64,000 bases of DNA from the NCBI GenBank assembly GCA_016928775.1, contig JAFGKD010000071.1, positions 20,164-84,163 on the forward strand. The letters are read 5' to 3'. The position numbers and the translations under genes are program-made. The notes below the pieces were generated by a model. The model did no database searches. It had not been told where the DNA came from and saw only the letters and a list, made by a program, of their open reading frames with translations. This stretch comes from Candidatus Zhuqueibacterota bacterium (GTDB lineage: Bacteria > Zhuqueibacterota > Zhuqueibacteria > Residuimicrobiales > Krinioviventaceae). Shown piece after piece: positions 17,230-26,582 of this stretch (position 1 is the first letter of the stretch; each line of letters opens with the position of its first letter).

Positions 17230-19440
17230 ATGAAAACGTTTTTCCTCATTATCAGCATGGTGACCGCCGGCGCATTGGCCGCTTCAGATCGCGACCACGA
17301 ACACATCGTCAATGGCGCAGTGTACGGCCTGTTTTTTCACGAAGTGCATCAGGACACTGTGCCGTTGGTTTCGGCGAATATTTATTGGGCTAACTCTACC
17401 GTGGGCACCACCAGCGACCGGAATGCTTGCTTTAGCCTGCCGACGGTATCCACAACCGACCGGCTGGTGGTGCGCTATGTCGGCTATGAGAGCGATACAC
17501 TGACCGTGCAGCCGCACGCGCCGTTTTTAGCGGTCTTTTTAAAAAACCAGCAGGCGCTCGAAGAGGTGATGGTGCAGGCCGAGCGACCGCACAGCCTGCA
17601 CGATATGCACGCCACCGTCAACACCCAGTTTATCACCCGGCAGGGGCTTCGCACGCTCGCCTGCTGCAATATGGCCGAAAGCTTTGAAAATACTGCCTCG
17701 GTGGACGTCGAGCAGACCGACGCGGTCAGTGGCGCCAAACGCATCAAAATGCTGGGACTCGCCGGCTTTTATACCCAATTGTTGGTGGAAAAGAATCCGC
17801 TGATGCGCGGGCTGATCAGTCCGTTCAGCTTGGAGTACATCCCCGGTTTTTGGATCGACTCGATCGACATTTCCAAAGGCACGGCCTCGGTCGCCACCGG
17901 CTACGAGTCGATCACCGGCCAGATCAACGTCGAGCTGAAAAAGCCGGAAAACGACGAGCCGATTGCCCTCTACGCCTATCAAAGCAGCAAGGGTCGCTCA
18001 GAGCTGACGTTCACCGGCGCGAAAAAGCTCACACCACGCATCACGACCATGCTGCTCTCCTATGGCAGCTATAATCGCATGAAATTCGATCACAACGGTG
18101 ATACCTTTCTCGACATGCCGCTGGTGACGCACATAAGTCTGATGAATCGTTGGAAGTTCAGCGTCCGCGACAAGGACGTACAGCTCGGCTTCAAAGTCGT
18201 GCACGACAACCGCGATGGCGGCCAGATGGATTTTGACTTTGGCCGCCTTTCATCTTCTCTCTACGGCTCGCGCAATCGAGTGCGGCGCTATGAAATGTTT
18301 GTCAAGGCAGGCACCTTGATCGGCGACAACTCCAGCCTCGCCCTGATTTTCTCCGGCTATCAGCACCGGCAGGAATCATTCTGGGGACTGAAAAATTACA
18401 GCGGCGATGAATCGAGTGCCTATGCTAACCTGATTTTTGAAAGGATCGGCGACCGCCACAACTTATCGACCGGCTTATCTTATCAGTTCGACAACCGCGA
18501 TGAGTATTACCAGAACGATGATTACGCAACCCGCGAGAGCGTACCCGGTGCCTTTATCGAATACACTTTCAAGCCGAATAACCGTCTGACGACGATGGCC
18601 GGATTCCGCGTTGACGATCACAACCTCTACGGCATGTTTTACACGCCGCGATTGCACGTCAAATATCAGGCGGATGCGGTGACCTCGCTACGTTTTTCCG
18701 CCGGCAAAGGCTATCGCGTTCCGCATGTGTTCATCGACAATCCTTCGATTTTAGCCAGTTCGCGCGAGTTGCGCTTTGTGGAAAAATTGGCGGCGGAAGA
18801 GGCGTGGAACGCCGGCGTGCAGATGGTGCGCGATTTCAAGCTTGGCGCCGACCGTCCGGCGACGCTCTCTCTTGATTTCTACCGCACCGAGTTTCAGAAC
18901 CAAGTGGTCGTCGATATGGAGCAGGACGCCCGCACAGTTTTGCTCTACAACCTCGACGGACGCTCCTATTCCAACAGCGCGCAGATCGAGCTGACGGCCA
19001 CTGTTACCAGAGGGCTGGAGGTGACCACCGCCTATCGTTTCAACGACGTCAAAACTACCTACATGGCTCAATTGCGCGAGCTGCCACTCAATCCGTGCCA
19101 CAAGGGGCTCCTGGTGGTCTCGTACACTGTGCCCAGCCGCACATGGCAGTTCGACGTCACCACCCAGTTCAACGGCCGCACACGTCTACCCGATACCGGC
19201 ATGAACCCGCCGCAGTATCGCCTCGACGTGCATTCGCCGAGTTACATGCAACTGTTCGTGCAGATGACACGCAAATTTAACGCCGTCGAGCTTTTCCTTG
19301 GCATCGAGAACCTGACCGGCTATCGCCAGTCGCAGCCGATTTTGGCGTGGAGCGAGCCGTTCAGTACATACTTTGACTCGTCGATGATCTGGGGACCGAT
19401 GGTCGGGCGAAGGTTTTACTTCGGCGTGCGCCTGAACTGA
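17230..19440 (+). CDS. TonB-dependent receptor, probably metal-related
   Basis: ATG 17230 is chosen over 17194 because GGAGG lies at 17219-17223 and a signal peptide follows (MKTFFLIISMVTAGALA). The 736-aa product has a CarboxypepD-reg-like N-terminal domain (residues ~25-110). A plug domain follows with TLACCNMAESFENTASVDVE and SITGQINVELKKP, then a ~500-aa beta-barrel ending in an aromatic-rich strand (RRFYFGVRLN). TonB receptors import scarce substrates across the outer membrane. The CCN motif in the plug resembles Bacteroidetes receptors that pair with HYC-type Cys-rich proteins. Position behind such a gene and the metal-like motifs suggest a copper/heavy-metal substrate. GC content looks higher here than in the preceding genes. 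Confidence 0.88.
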   Translation: MKTFFLIISMVTAGALAASDRDHEHIVNGAVYGLFFHEVHQDTVPLVSANIYWANSTVGTTSDRNACFSLPTVSTTDRLVVRYVGYESDTLTVQPHAPFLAVFLKNQQALEEVMVQAERPHSLHDMHATVNTQFITRQGLRTLACCNMAESFENTASVDVEQTDAVSGAKRIKMLGLAGFYTQLLVEKNPLMRGLISPFSLEYIPGFWIDSIDISKGTASVATGYESITGQINVELKKPENDEPIALYAYQSSKGRSELTFTGAKKLTPRITTMLLSYGSYNRMKFDHNGDTFLDMPLVTHISLMNRWKFSVRDKDVQLGFKVVHDNRDGGQMDFDFGRLSSSLYGSRNRVRRYEMFVKAGTLIGDNSSLALIFSGYQHRQESFWGLKNYSGDESSAYANLIFERIGDRHNLSTGLSYQFDNRDEYYQNDDYATRESVPGAFIEYTFKPNNRLTTMAGFRVDDHNLYGMFYTPRLHVKYQADAVTSLRFSAGKGYRVPHVFIDNPSILASSRELRFVEKLAAEEAWNAGVQMVRDFKLGADRPATLSLDFYRTEFQNQVVVDMEQDARTVLLYNLDGRSYSNSAQIELTATVTRGLEVTTAYRFNDVKTTYMAQLRELPLNPCHKGLLVVSYTVPSRTWQFDVTTQFNGRTRLPDTGMNPPQYRLDVHSPSYMQLFVQMTRKFNAVELFLGIENLTGYRQSQPILAWSEPFSTYFDSSMIWGPMVGRRFYFGVRLN

Positions 19441-19799
19441 ACGAGTTTTGTTTCTATTCGAAAGGTTGATCCACAGATTGCGCAGATTTTCACAGATTGA
19501 AACTCAGCAGTTTGTCATGTAAAAATCTGCGCTCATCTGCGAAATCTGAGGACAAATCCTTCTCCAACGAACACGCAGATCTATTTGATCCACACCAGTC
19601 AGGCAAACCAATCGTCGCCAGCGATTAAAAAAAATCCCACACTCGCTTCATGATGTCGTGTTTTTGCTGTACGGGGTTTCCGAGCCGCGGCTTTTCGTGG
19701 ATGAAACACGGATAGTATCATCCTCAAAGAAAAGTCAAACTATTTTCTGCAGATATTTATTAAAAACGCCGCCCGCTGTACAACGGGCGGCATTTTTTA
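19441..19799. repeat. Convergent intergenic gap: dispersed repeats and terminator
   Basis: There is no gene in this 359-nt convergent gap. Positions 19465-19555 hold degenerate tandem-like motifs (CAGATTTTCACAGATTGAAA, then CTGCGCTCATCTGCGAAATC). Positions 19651-19730 match, with divergence, an ~80-bp repeat also found at 28509-28592 (inverted) and 43919-44000: shared landmarks are GTCGTGTTTTT, CGTGGATGAAACAC and ATA.TATCAT. A terminator hairpin closes the gap (listed separately). Confidence 0.7.
19761..19799. terminator. Bidirectional intrinsic terminator
   Basis: An 8-bp GC-rich stem (GCCGCCCG at 19768-19775, CGGGCGGC at 19784-19791) with an 8-nt loop is flanked by AAAAA on the left and TTTTTT on the right. 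It immediately follows the stop of the - strand gene ending at 19800 and also lies downstream of the + strand receptor gene, so it can serve both. Confidence 0.85.
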
Positions 19800-22700
19800 T
19801 TATTTGTTCAACTTTTCCAACAAGATCCGTGAACGGCGATTAAAGTGTCGACCATAAGGATTATTGTTATCGCCGACAAGTATGGCGTCGCGTTCGCCGC
19901 GGAAACGGAGTTCGAGGGGATGTAAATTACTATAGTAATCGACAGTCGATTTGGCGATCAGCTTGTCAAGAATGCGCAATGTCTCCTGATCGAACTGCGC
20001 CCGATTTTCTGCCTTTTTGAGATAATTGACAAACATGTCTTTCAGCGTGTTCGCGCGCTCTTTGGACAGCTCGAGATTTCGGCCGACTGTTCCGATGATA
20101 TCGGCGTGTCCCTCAAATATAATGCTCAAACTGTCCAATGTCGTGTTTGCGGCTTCAACGCGAGCGGCAATCCGTTCCAGGACACTGTGCACAAATTCCT
20201 CATCAAAAACGATCTCGTTGACGGATTTGGCCTCATTAAATTTATAAATATTAAAGACCTGGTCGACGAGGATTTCAGTTTTTTCGATGAGAGTGAAATA
20301 GATGTCCTGGGTCGCAAAGGTGCGCTCCTGGCCATCCACCAGATCAACCACCCGAACATGGCATTTGAAATGCGCCGTGTCGGTGAGCGCATCTTCCCAA
20401 ATGTTCTTGTCCCACTCCAGACCGTCGGATGATTTTTCCGGCGTGCCCTGTGGACTCTCCAAAAGTGCTTCTGACGGCTTTTTCGAGATGCGCAGACAAT
20501 TGAGTGCTACATCCCGCCAGATAAAATCCCTGGCATTGATCGGCATGGTCACGACGGTATCGTTTTCAGTTTCGTATTGAACAACGATATACCAATCCCC
20601 AATTTCCGGCGCAAAATCGATGATATTTGGTCTGAATTCCGGCACCGGCTTTTTGGGAATATAGTCGTCAACTTCGATGCGATACGGACTGAATATTTTT
20701 CGAACGGACTCGACATAATCAGGATGGCTCTTGTCGATTTCCATCAACACACGTCTGTTTTCATGATTAACCGCGGCCCATGTTGAGGCGTCGATCGTGT
20801 TCATTTCTTCCGGCTCCGGCACAATGAGACGCTCACGTGGATTATAGCCATCGCGGACAACGAGCAGTTGCGATGCAGCCACGCCCCGTTCGATGAATGT
20901 TTCGCGAACAGCCTCGGCGCGGGCATAAGCTAATGAAATATCTGACGAGTCTGATTCTCCGTAAATCGCAATGCCGCGCGGTGTATCCATGCGAGTCTCG
21001 TCAATAAAACCTTTGAGCGTCAGTTTGATGTTTGGATTCTCCTGCAAACGCTTCGCAATGATGGTCAGTGGTGATACGCGGTCATCAACTGCTGGCGTTA
21101 TGTGCGTAGAGTTCTTGTTAAAAAATACCCAGTTCAAAACCGGTATTTCGGTCCTCTGGAAACGCGCCACCTGGACCTCCATTTTATCAAATGGCAGCAG
21201 GTCTATGGTCGGGGCATCCCATTTGGGAGTGGGGTAGATGGTTTCCGGTCGCTCGGGTTCAATGCCCTCTGTTGGTCGATCACCCTGGGATTGCCCAAAG
21301 GCATAAAATTGCGCTTTGCCCTTTTCACATTCGACCCACTCTTCCCGGAGAACAAGGGTGTCGCTCTCACCGACATCCAGGGCCGGAACCGTCACCACTT
21401 CAAACGGTGGTGCATCATTGACATACATTTCACGAAGCTTGGCGTTTATTTCAAAGGTATTATCCTCGGTGAACATGTCTTGATACAGGGTGATTTTATA
21501 CTCGGGTGACGGGATTTTCCCTTCGTTCTTGACAATCATCTTCAGAGTGCCATGTTGACAATCGTCTATCGTTGTTAAATTTGGAATAGGGTCCAGATAG
21601 ATCTTTTGAATAACCACTTCGGGTCGCGTCACTTTGAACTGGCGAATATTGTCGGAGCCGTGTGCGATTTTGGTGTGTTTGTCGCGGTCGACGGCGATGA
21701 CGCTCCAGTAATAATTAATCTTTATATCGAGGCCGAGCTCGATTCTGGTGAATTTACGTTTATCCGATTTCAAACAAATTTTGGCCGTTGAATTCATAAT
21801 ATTTTCGGCTTCGGCTACAGCTTTTGGATTGTCGACCAAATCCACTTCCTTGAGCATCAGGATAGTCTTGAGCTGGTTAGAAGCCAGAGCCTCGGGCGTG
21901 TATTTTTCATAAAAGTCGAGACGTTTGCCATAATATACGTTGTAAAATGTCTCATATTCCTTGTTGCATGTTTGAATAGCTGCGGCAATCTTGCTGCTGT
22001 CCGAATCGACCACCAGAAAATAGGTCACACGATCCCAGGGATCCGGATCTTCGCTTTCTTCCCAGGCAAAATCAATGGTTGTGTACGGGAACTCCTTTTG
22101 ATGCTCGGGAAAAATCATGCCAAAGCGTTCGGGTCGGGTTGGGAAAACAGTGCCGCCGCCGCGCCAGGTGGATTGCAAAATGTCACCAAAATCGGTATTC
22201 GCATAATCAAGCCGCGCGTCCACCCAGTTGATGGATTTATGCGGCATCTGGACTCTGAAGCTCAAGCCGACATTAAAGCCACTGCCAAAATCGTCAGCTC
22301 GATCGAATTCGTATCCGGCGCGTGCACCGACTGACAAGCCGTCCCAAAACCGGTTAAACCACAGTTCAGAGCCGAGGTTCATGAAAGAGTCTTCACCTTC
22401 ATATTGATTGATATCGAGAGAGATGAGAAATGCCGGTCCATAATGCGCGCCCATATGTAACGAAGCACCCATACGCGTCAATGTTGGAATGGCGGTTTTT
22501 TCTTTCACAAAGGTGAATTCCTTGATATTATAATTTTGATAAGCGCCGCCAAAAGCAAATTGAAAATATTCAAAAAATGGCAATAACTTGCAGTCCCATC
22601 TTTTGGTTTTAATGGCAAGTCCGACATCAACGACAGCGCCGTTAGCCGAATAACCGGCGAGATCATTGAGCAGGTATTTTCCCGACACGCCGACGGCGAT

Positions 22701-23138
22701 ATACTTGCCGATCCACGGCAGCCAATCGAGACGTTGTGCCACCGAACCCACCGCCATATGAGAGCCGGCGCTGACAGACGGCATGCGACCCCCGGTGGCA
22801 TCCCAGGTGCCGGCATCGAACCCGACGTAGCCCACACCAAATGTTGTTTTTTTGCTGCCAAGGATTTGTAATTGGTGCTGATACATCACCGAGTTTTGTG
22901 TCGTCTCGGCGATCCATTTATTATAGCCCAGAGAAAGTTGCCAGTTCCGGTTAAATCCCATCATACCGGGATTGTAAATCATTTGATAGGCATCATCCGT
23001 CACACCGGCAACCGAATTTGCCATACCTGTTTGCCGGGGGCCAACGCCAATGCGCGTGAATCCCAGACCGATATAGTTTTGTGCGTTTACCAATGAAGCG
23101 ATCATCAGTAAGAGAATGCAGAAATATTTGAATTTCAT
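19800..23138 (-). CDS. PorV-like barrel fused to CARDB-like and two OmpA-like domains
   Basis: The 1112-aa protein starts after a strong AGGAGAGGAG site and has a signal peptide (cleavage near VNAQ). Residues ~20-330 resemble PorV/PorQ barrels (FTRIGVGPRQTGMA...DDAYQMIYNPGMMGF). A linker leads to a CARDB-like region (~505-615) and a first OmpA-like region (~667-812, with LKGFIDETR and NHENRRVLMEI). A second OmpA-like domain (~955-1112) has IIFEGHADIIGTVGRNLELSKERA and FNRRSRILLEKLNK. OmpA domains bind peptidoglycan, so the protein probably anchors a barrel complex to the wall. It lies 17 nt downstream of the large surface-protein gene in the same orientation, implying one transcript. Fusion of a PorV-type barrel to two OmpA modules is unusual; exact function is unknown. 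Confidence 0.8.
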   Translation of the reverse strand: MKFKYFCILLLMIASLVNAQNYIGLGFTRIGVGPRQTGMANSVAGVTDDAYQMIYNPGMMGFNRNWQLSLGYNKWIAETTQNSVMYQHQLQILGSKKTTFGVGYVGFDAGTWDATGGRMPSVSAGSHMAVGSVAQRLDWLPWIGKYIAVGVSGKYLLNDLAGYSANGAVVDVGLAIKTKRWDCKLLPFFEYFQFAFGGAYQNYNIKEFTFVKEKTAIPTLTRMGASLHMGAHYGPAFLISLDINQYEGEDSFMNLGSELWFNRFWDGLSVGARAGYEFDRADDFGSGFNVGLSFRVQMPHKSINWVDARLDYANTDFGDILQSTWRGGGTVFPTRPERFGMIFPEHQKEFPYTTIDFAWEESEDPDPWDRVTYFLVVDSDSSKIAAAIQTCNKEYETFYNVYYGKRLDFYEKYTPEALASNQLKTILMLKEVDLVDNPKAVAEAENIMNSTAKICLKSDKRKFTRIELGLDIKINYYWSVIAVDRDKHTKIAHGSDNIRQFKVTRPEVVIQKIYLDPIPNLTTIDDCQHGTLKMIVKNEGKIPSPEYKITLYQDMFTEDNTFEINAKLREMYVNDAPPFEVVTVPALDVGESDTLVLREEWVECEKGKAQFYAFGQSQGDRPTEGIEPERPETIYPTPKWDAPTIDLLPFDKMEVQVARFQRTEIPVLNWVFFNKNSTHITPAVDDRVSPLTIIAKRLQENPNIKLTLKGFIDETRMDTPRGIAIYGESDSSDISLAYARAEAVRETFIERGVAASQLLVVRDGYNPRERLIVPEPEEMNTIDASTWAAVNHENRRVLMEIDKSHPDYVESVRKIFSPYRIEVDDYIPKKPVPEFRPNIIDFAPEIGDWYIVVQYETENDTVVTMPINARDFIWRDVALNCLRISKKPSEALLESPQGTPEKSSDGLEWDKNIWEDALTDTAHFKCHVRVVDLVDGQERTFATQDIYFTLIEKTEILVDQVFNIYKFNEAKSVNEIVFDEEFVHSVLERIAARVEAANTTLDSLSIIFEGHADIIGTVGRNLELSKERANTLKDMFVNYLKKAENRAQFDQETLRILDKLIAKSTVDYYSNLHPLELRFRGERDAILVGDNNNPYGRHFNRRSRILLEKLNK

Positions 23139-23155
23139 AGCCGACTCCTCTCCTT

Positions 23156-26100
23156 TTATCGAACCACTACAAATTTATTCCAGCCTTGCATCGAGCCGGA
23201 GGACAATGTCACGATATAAATGCCGGCTCCCAACCTGCTGCCATTTTGGTCGGTGAGATTAAAGGTGTAGCGCGTCTCACCGGCTAGTTGTGGCGTGTCA
23301 TTAAAATCGTAAACGAGGCGACCGGAAATGTCCAGAACTTTGAGACGAACATTACGATCAGTACTGACACTCACAATGATGTCAAAAGGTTCGGTGGCTG
23401 TTGCCACATTGTAAACATTGTGGCTGAGATACCAATAATCCTCCGCTTTTAATGTGATGGTGATCTCCGCTGTTGTCACGTCTTCACAGGGATCAGTGAC
23501 TTCAAGCGTGAGCCGGACCGTTTCTTCACCATCATCGCCGGTTAATTGCAAACCGTCGGCTATATATTGCAGGATCACTTGCTGTTCCGGCGTGCAGGAT
23601 GTACCACGCCACTCTTGCGTGGTGCCGTTTTCAAAGATGGCGCGCAGTATCCACTCGAGACACGGCACATTGATGAGCGCCCCGACTTCAATGGGTTCGC
23701 GGGGGACATAAACTTCTTTGTCCGTAAAAAGGGTTGGTGGTGCATAATTCATTTTGACGATGAGCGTATCCATCGCCGTATTATTTTCGGCATTTTGATC
23801 AACGGAAAACGCATCAATTTGAGCGACGTTGATGATTTCCGAACAAATCATGCTGATGTCAAAGTATGATGACGGTGCAGTGGCGGTGAATGTCAACTGC
23901 AGCGTTTCGAGACCATTAACCTGCGGGATTTGCCACCTTACCGTATCGGCATTTGCGGAATTTGCCTCGAGCAGCACACCATTATGTGAGATTGAGGCGG
24001 TATTGACCACGAGCCCAATCGGTACAATATCGAAAACTTGTACGTTGGTCACGGAATCGATTCCATAATTGTATAGTTCAATGGTGTAGATGATCTCTTC
24101 ATCAACGTAAGTGACTTTGCGATCCATATCATCCGGCGCTGCGGTCGTCGTGGATGTTTTGATGATTTGCAGATCCGGCACACCCCAACAGATGTTGTAC
24201 CAGCCAATGTCCTGTGAGGTATGGCCATTGTAGCTCACGCTCATATCCAGTTGTCGCATCCCTCCGTCGAGAAGGTCATACGTCGAGGCATAATAAATCG
24301 CATAATAATTGTGCAGCAGCTCATTCACGCGCTCATTCAACAAGTCCACGTCCGCCTGAGGCATTTTCCAGTAATAGCCACCCGTTGAGTCCGCCAAAGT
24401 ATGCAAGGTGGTTTCAGAGACTTCGACTTCATCGTAACCGATGATAAACACCGGTACATCTTTTTGGCGCGCGCTACTGATGACATTGTCAAGCGTCGCG
24501 CTGCTGCCGGTTTCCTGACCTGTGCTGTACAATAAAATGGCTTTTCGATAGTTATCACCGACACCCTGGATAGCGTTGGCCAGCGCATCAAACAGCGTGT
24601 TCGTATACGCTGTTTCCGTCGCTGTTGTTGTTGCAGGTAATAATGACTGCAAATGAGCAGAGATCGTGCTGATGTTCGGGATGCTTGAATCCGTCAGTAT
24701 CGTCAGGTCGAGAGGCTCAGCATCCGCTGCCCGGATTTCCCGTAACTCAAAGGCTGTGACATCATTGGGTGACGGGGTTGACGGATCAGATTTGACGTAT
24801 TCTTTTACCGGATTGTAAACGTCCTGGACACTCGCGCCATTATCGGTGGTACCGGTATGCGACAGCCAGTCGGCTGTGGCAGCGAGGTTATAGACGTGAT
24901 GCAGATTGCCATCAAACAGCATAAAATGACCGATTATGCCGTCCGGACAATCGCCGTTACGTCCGGCAACGTTGGTGACGTTCCAGCCCACATCGTAAAT
25001 ATTCAGGTTCAAGTCACAAATTTCAACATTGACGCCCGAGATGGTGAGGGTGTTGTTATCAAAATTCATCTCGTCGACCACTGGCGGTATCGAGCAATTG
25101 ACCGTGACATACAATGTTTGGTTACGTCCTTCTGGCGGATTTGGCCAGGTCAAGGGCACAGGCGTCGTCTGGTTCGATGCCAAATCGACTGACAACGTAG
25201 TCGAAAACACCGGTGGATCGTTCAAGTTCGTATACAAGCATACATCCACTGGACCGGCGCTCAGCACATAATCATCGCCCAAATTATTGATTACGACAGA
25301 AAATGTATAGGGGTGGCCGGGGGAGATACAAATTAATCCGCCGGGCACTGTGTCAATTGGCTCAAAATCCGGCTTGTCCGCCACCAGGGTGATGGTGTCA
25401 ATCCCTATCATAATCACATCACCCGGCGTATCAGCGAAATAAAGCTCTGCTGTATTGGTTTTTGTTTCAGTATAAGGATATTGGGAAGGAGGATTGATGT
25501 ATTCAATGGTCATTTGTATAGTGATGGTTTGTCCCGGCGTGAGGCTGCCCAGCTCAAAAATAATATCATTGCCGCTGGTGCGCGAGGGTACCGGACTATT
25601 GACGCTGACAATAACAGCTCCTGACGGCAAAACATCACGAATTTCGACGGGATCACTCACCACTGTGCCGGTGTAGGTGATCTCGATGGTATAGTCGATC
25701 TGATCACCCCAGTAGAAAGTATCAGTGCCACCACCGTGCTGTTTATCGAGCAAAAAAATCAGACTGGGCGTCATGCCATCGCTGATGTGGAACGTGACGT
25801 CACTGTACTCATCACTGTACTGTTCACCCAATCCGTCAGGTGATGTGGGATCGCAGTCATACATCATCAATCCGGTGCGAACCGGCACAGGCTTGGTCAT
25901 GCTAATGTCGGGATTGACCTGAACATCAAGGAGCAGTTGTGCTGTCGTTAAACGATCCATCGAGCTAAACTCAAAGACGACATAATTCAGGAATTCGTCG
26001 TTCGGGCCACTGGTTCCCTCCTCAACAAAAGTAATGCCCGGGACCTGCGTTGTCCACTGGTAATTGTAATTTGACAGACAATAGTCCTGTACCGGATTCA

Positions 26101-26404
26101 AATTGCCCTGCAAGGGTTCATAGTCTACCGGGAAAAATATCTTTAATCTCATGCACTCTTGATTCTTGATACCGTTGATGATATCGATGGTATAGCGGAT
26201 GGTTTCCCCCGGCATGTAGACGTTTTTATCTGTCCCGATTTGAAAGATAATGTTCTCCGGCGCCCAAAAGACCTCATCACCGGCAATTTTCGAATCTGAC
26301 TGATCTGCCGGATTGGTTTGCGCCCAAATTGGCAAAACCGTGAACAGCATGGTGAATGCCAAGACAAATATGACCTGGCTGAATGTCGCATGTAGGCGTG
26401 CCAT
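23156..26404 (-). CDS. Surface protein with DUF11, CARDB and degenerate vWA-like domains
   Basis: The 1082-aa protein has a signal peptide (FVLAFTMLFTVLPIWAQ) and an AGGAGGAAC-type site upstream. DUF11-like repeats lie at ~205-340 (DYTIEITYTG, VEIRDVLPSG) and ~745-880 (YTIELYNYGIDSVTNVQVFDIVP). A CARDB-like domain covers ~345-460. A vWA-like fold covers ~562-705 (LDLTILTDSSIP, AILLYSTGQETGSS, VPVFIIGYDE), but the MIDAS DxSxS and the later TDG aspartate are absent, so metal-dependent adhesion is doubtful. The final ~90 residues form a sorting/FlgD-like domain (VRLKVLDISGRLVYDF, LGAGIYIVTLSSG) without the usual NPF motif. It shares an operon with the PorV-OmpA protein and may be displayed by it. 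Confidence 0.8.
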   Translation of the reverse strand: MARLHATFSQVIFVLAFTMLFTVLPIWAQTNPADQSDSKIAGDEVFWAPENIIFQIGTDKNVYMPGETIRYTIDIINGIKNQECMRLKIFFPVDYEPLQGNLNPVQDYCLSNYNYQWTTQVPGITFVEEGTSGPNDEFLNYVVFEFSSMDRLTTAQLLLDVQVNPDISMTKPVPVRTGLMMYDCDPTSPDGLGEQYSDEYSDVTFHISDGMTPSLIFLLDKQHGGGTDTFYWGDQIDYTIEITYTGTVVSDPVEIRDVLPSGAVIVSVNSPVPSRTSGNDIIFELGSLTPGQTITIQMTIEYINPPSQYPYTETKTNTAELYFADTPGDVIMIGIDTITLVADKPDFEPIDTVPGGLICISPGHPYTFSVVINNLGDDYVLSAGPVDVCLYTNLNDPPVFSTTLSVDLASNQTTPVPLTWPNPPEGRNQTLYVTVNCSIPPVVDEMNFDNNTLTISGVNVEICDLNLNIYDVGWNVTNVAGRNGDCPDGIIGHFMLFDGNLHHVYNLAATADWLSHTGTTDNGASVQDVYNPVKEYVKSDPSTPSPNDVTAFELREIRAADAEPLDLTILTDSSIPNISTISAHLQSLLPATTTATETAYTNTLFDALANAIQGVGDNYRKAILLYSTGQETGSSATLDNVISSARQKDVPVFIIGYDEVEVSETTLHTLADSTGGYYWKMPQADVDLLNERVNELLHNYYAIYYASTYDLLDGGMRQLDMSVSYNGHTSQDIGWYNICWGVPDLQIIKTSTTTAAPDDMDRKVTYVDEEIIYTIELYNYGIDSVTNVQVFDIVPIGLVVNTASISHNGVLLEANSANADTVRWQIPQVNGLETLQLTFTATAPSSYFDISMICSEIINVAQIDAFSVDQNAENNTAMDTLIVKMNYAPPTLFTDKEVYVPREPIEVGALINVPCLEWILRAIFENGTTQEWRGTSCTPEQQVILQYIADGLQLTGDDGEETVRLTLEVTDPCEDVTTAEITITLKAEDYWYLSHNVYNVATATEPFDIIVSVSTDRNVRLKVLDISGRLVYDFNDTPQLAGETRYTFNLTDQNGSRLGAGIYIVTLSSGSMQGWNKFVVVR

Positions 26405-26582
26405 AGTTCCTCCTGTACTGTCATTTGAAAAAAATGATTACAAAAATGCCCCGCACCAACGTATTGATTCACACAGTAGTGTGCGATCGAAAAAGTTGTG
26501 CCAATATGAAAGCTCTTTTTTTTATTGCATCGACTCCCTCCACTTTTATAAGTGCAAACGAATCTAATTGGTCTTTTTTATT

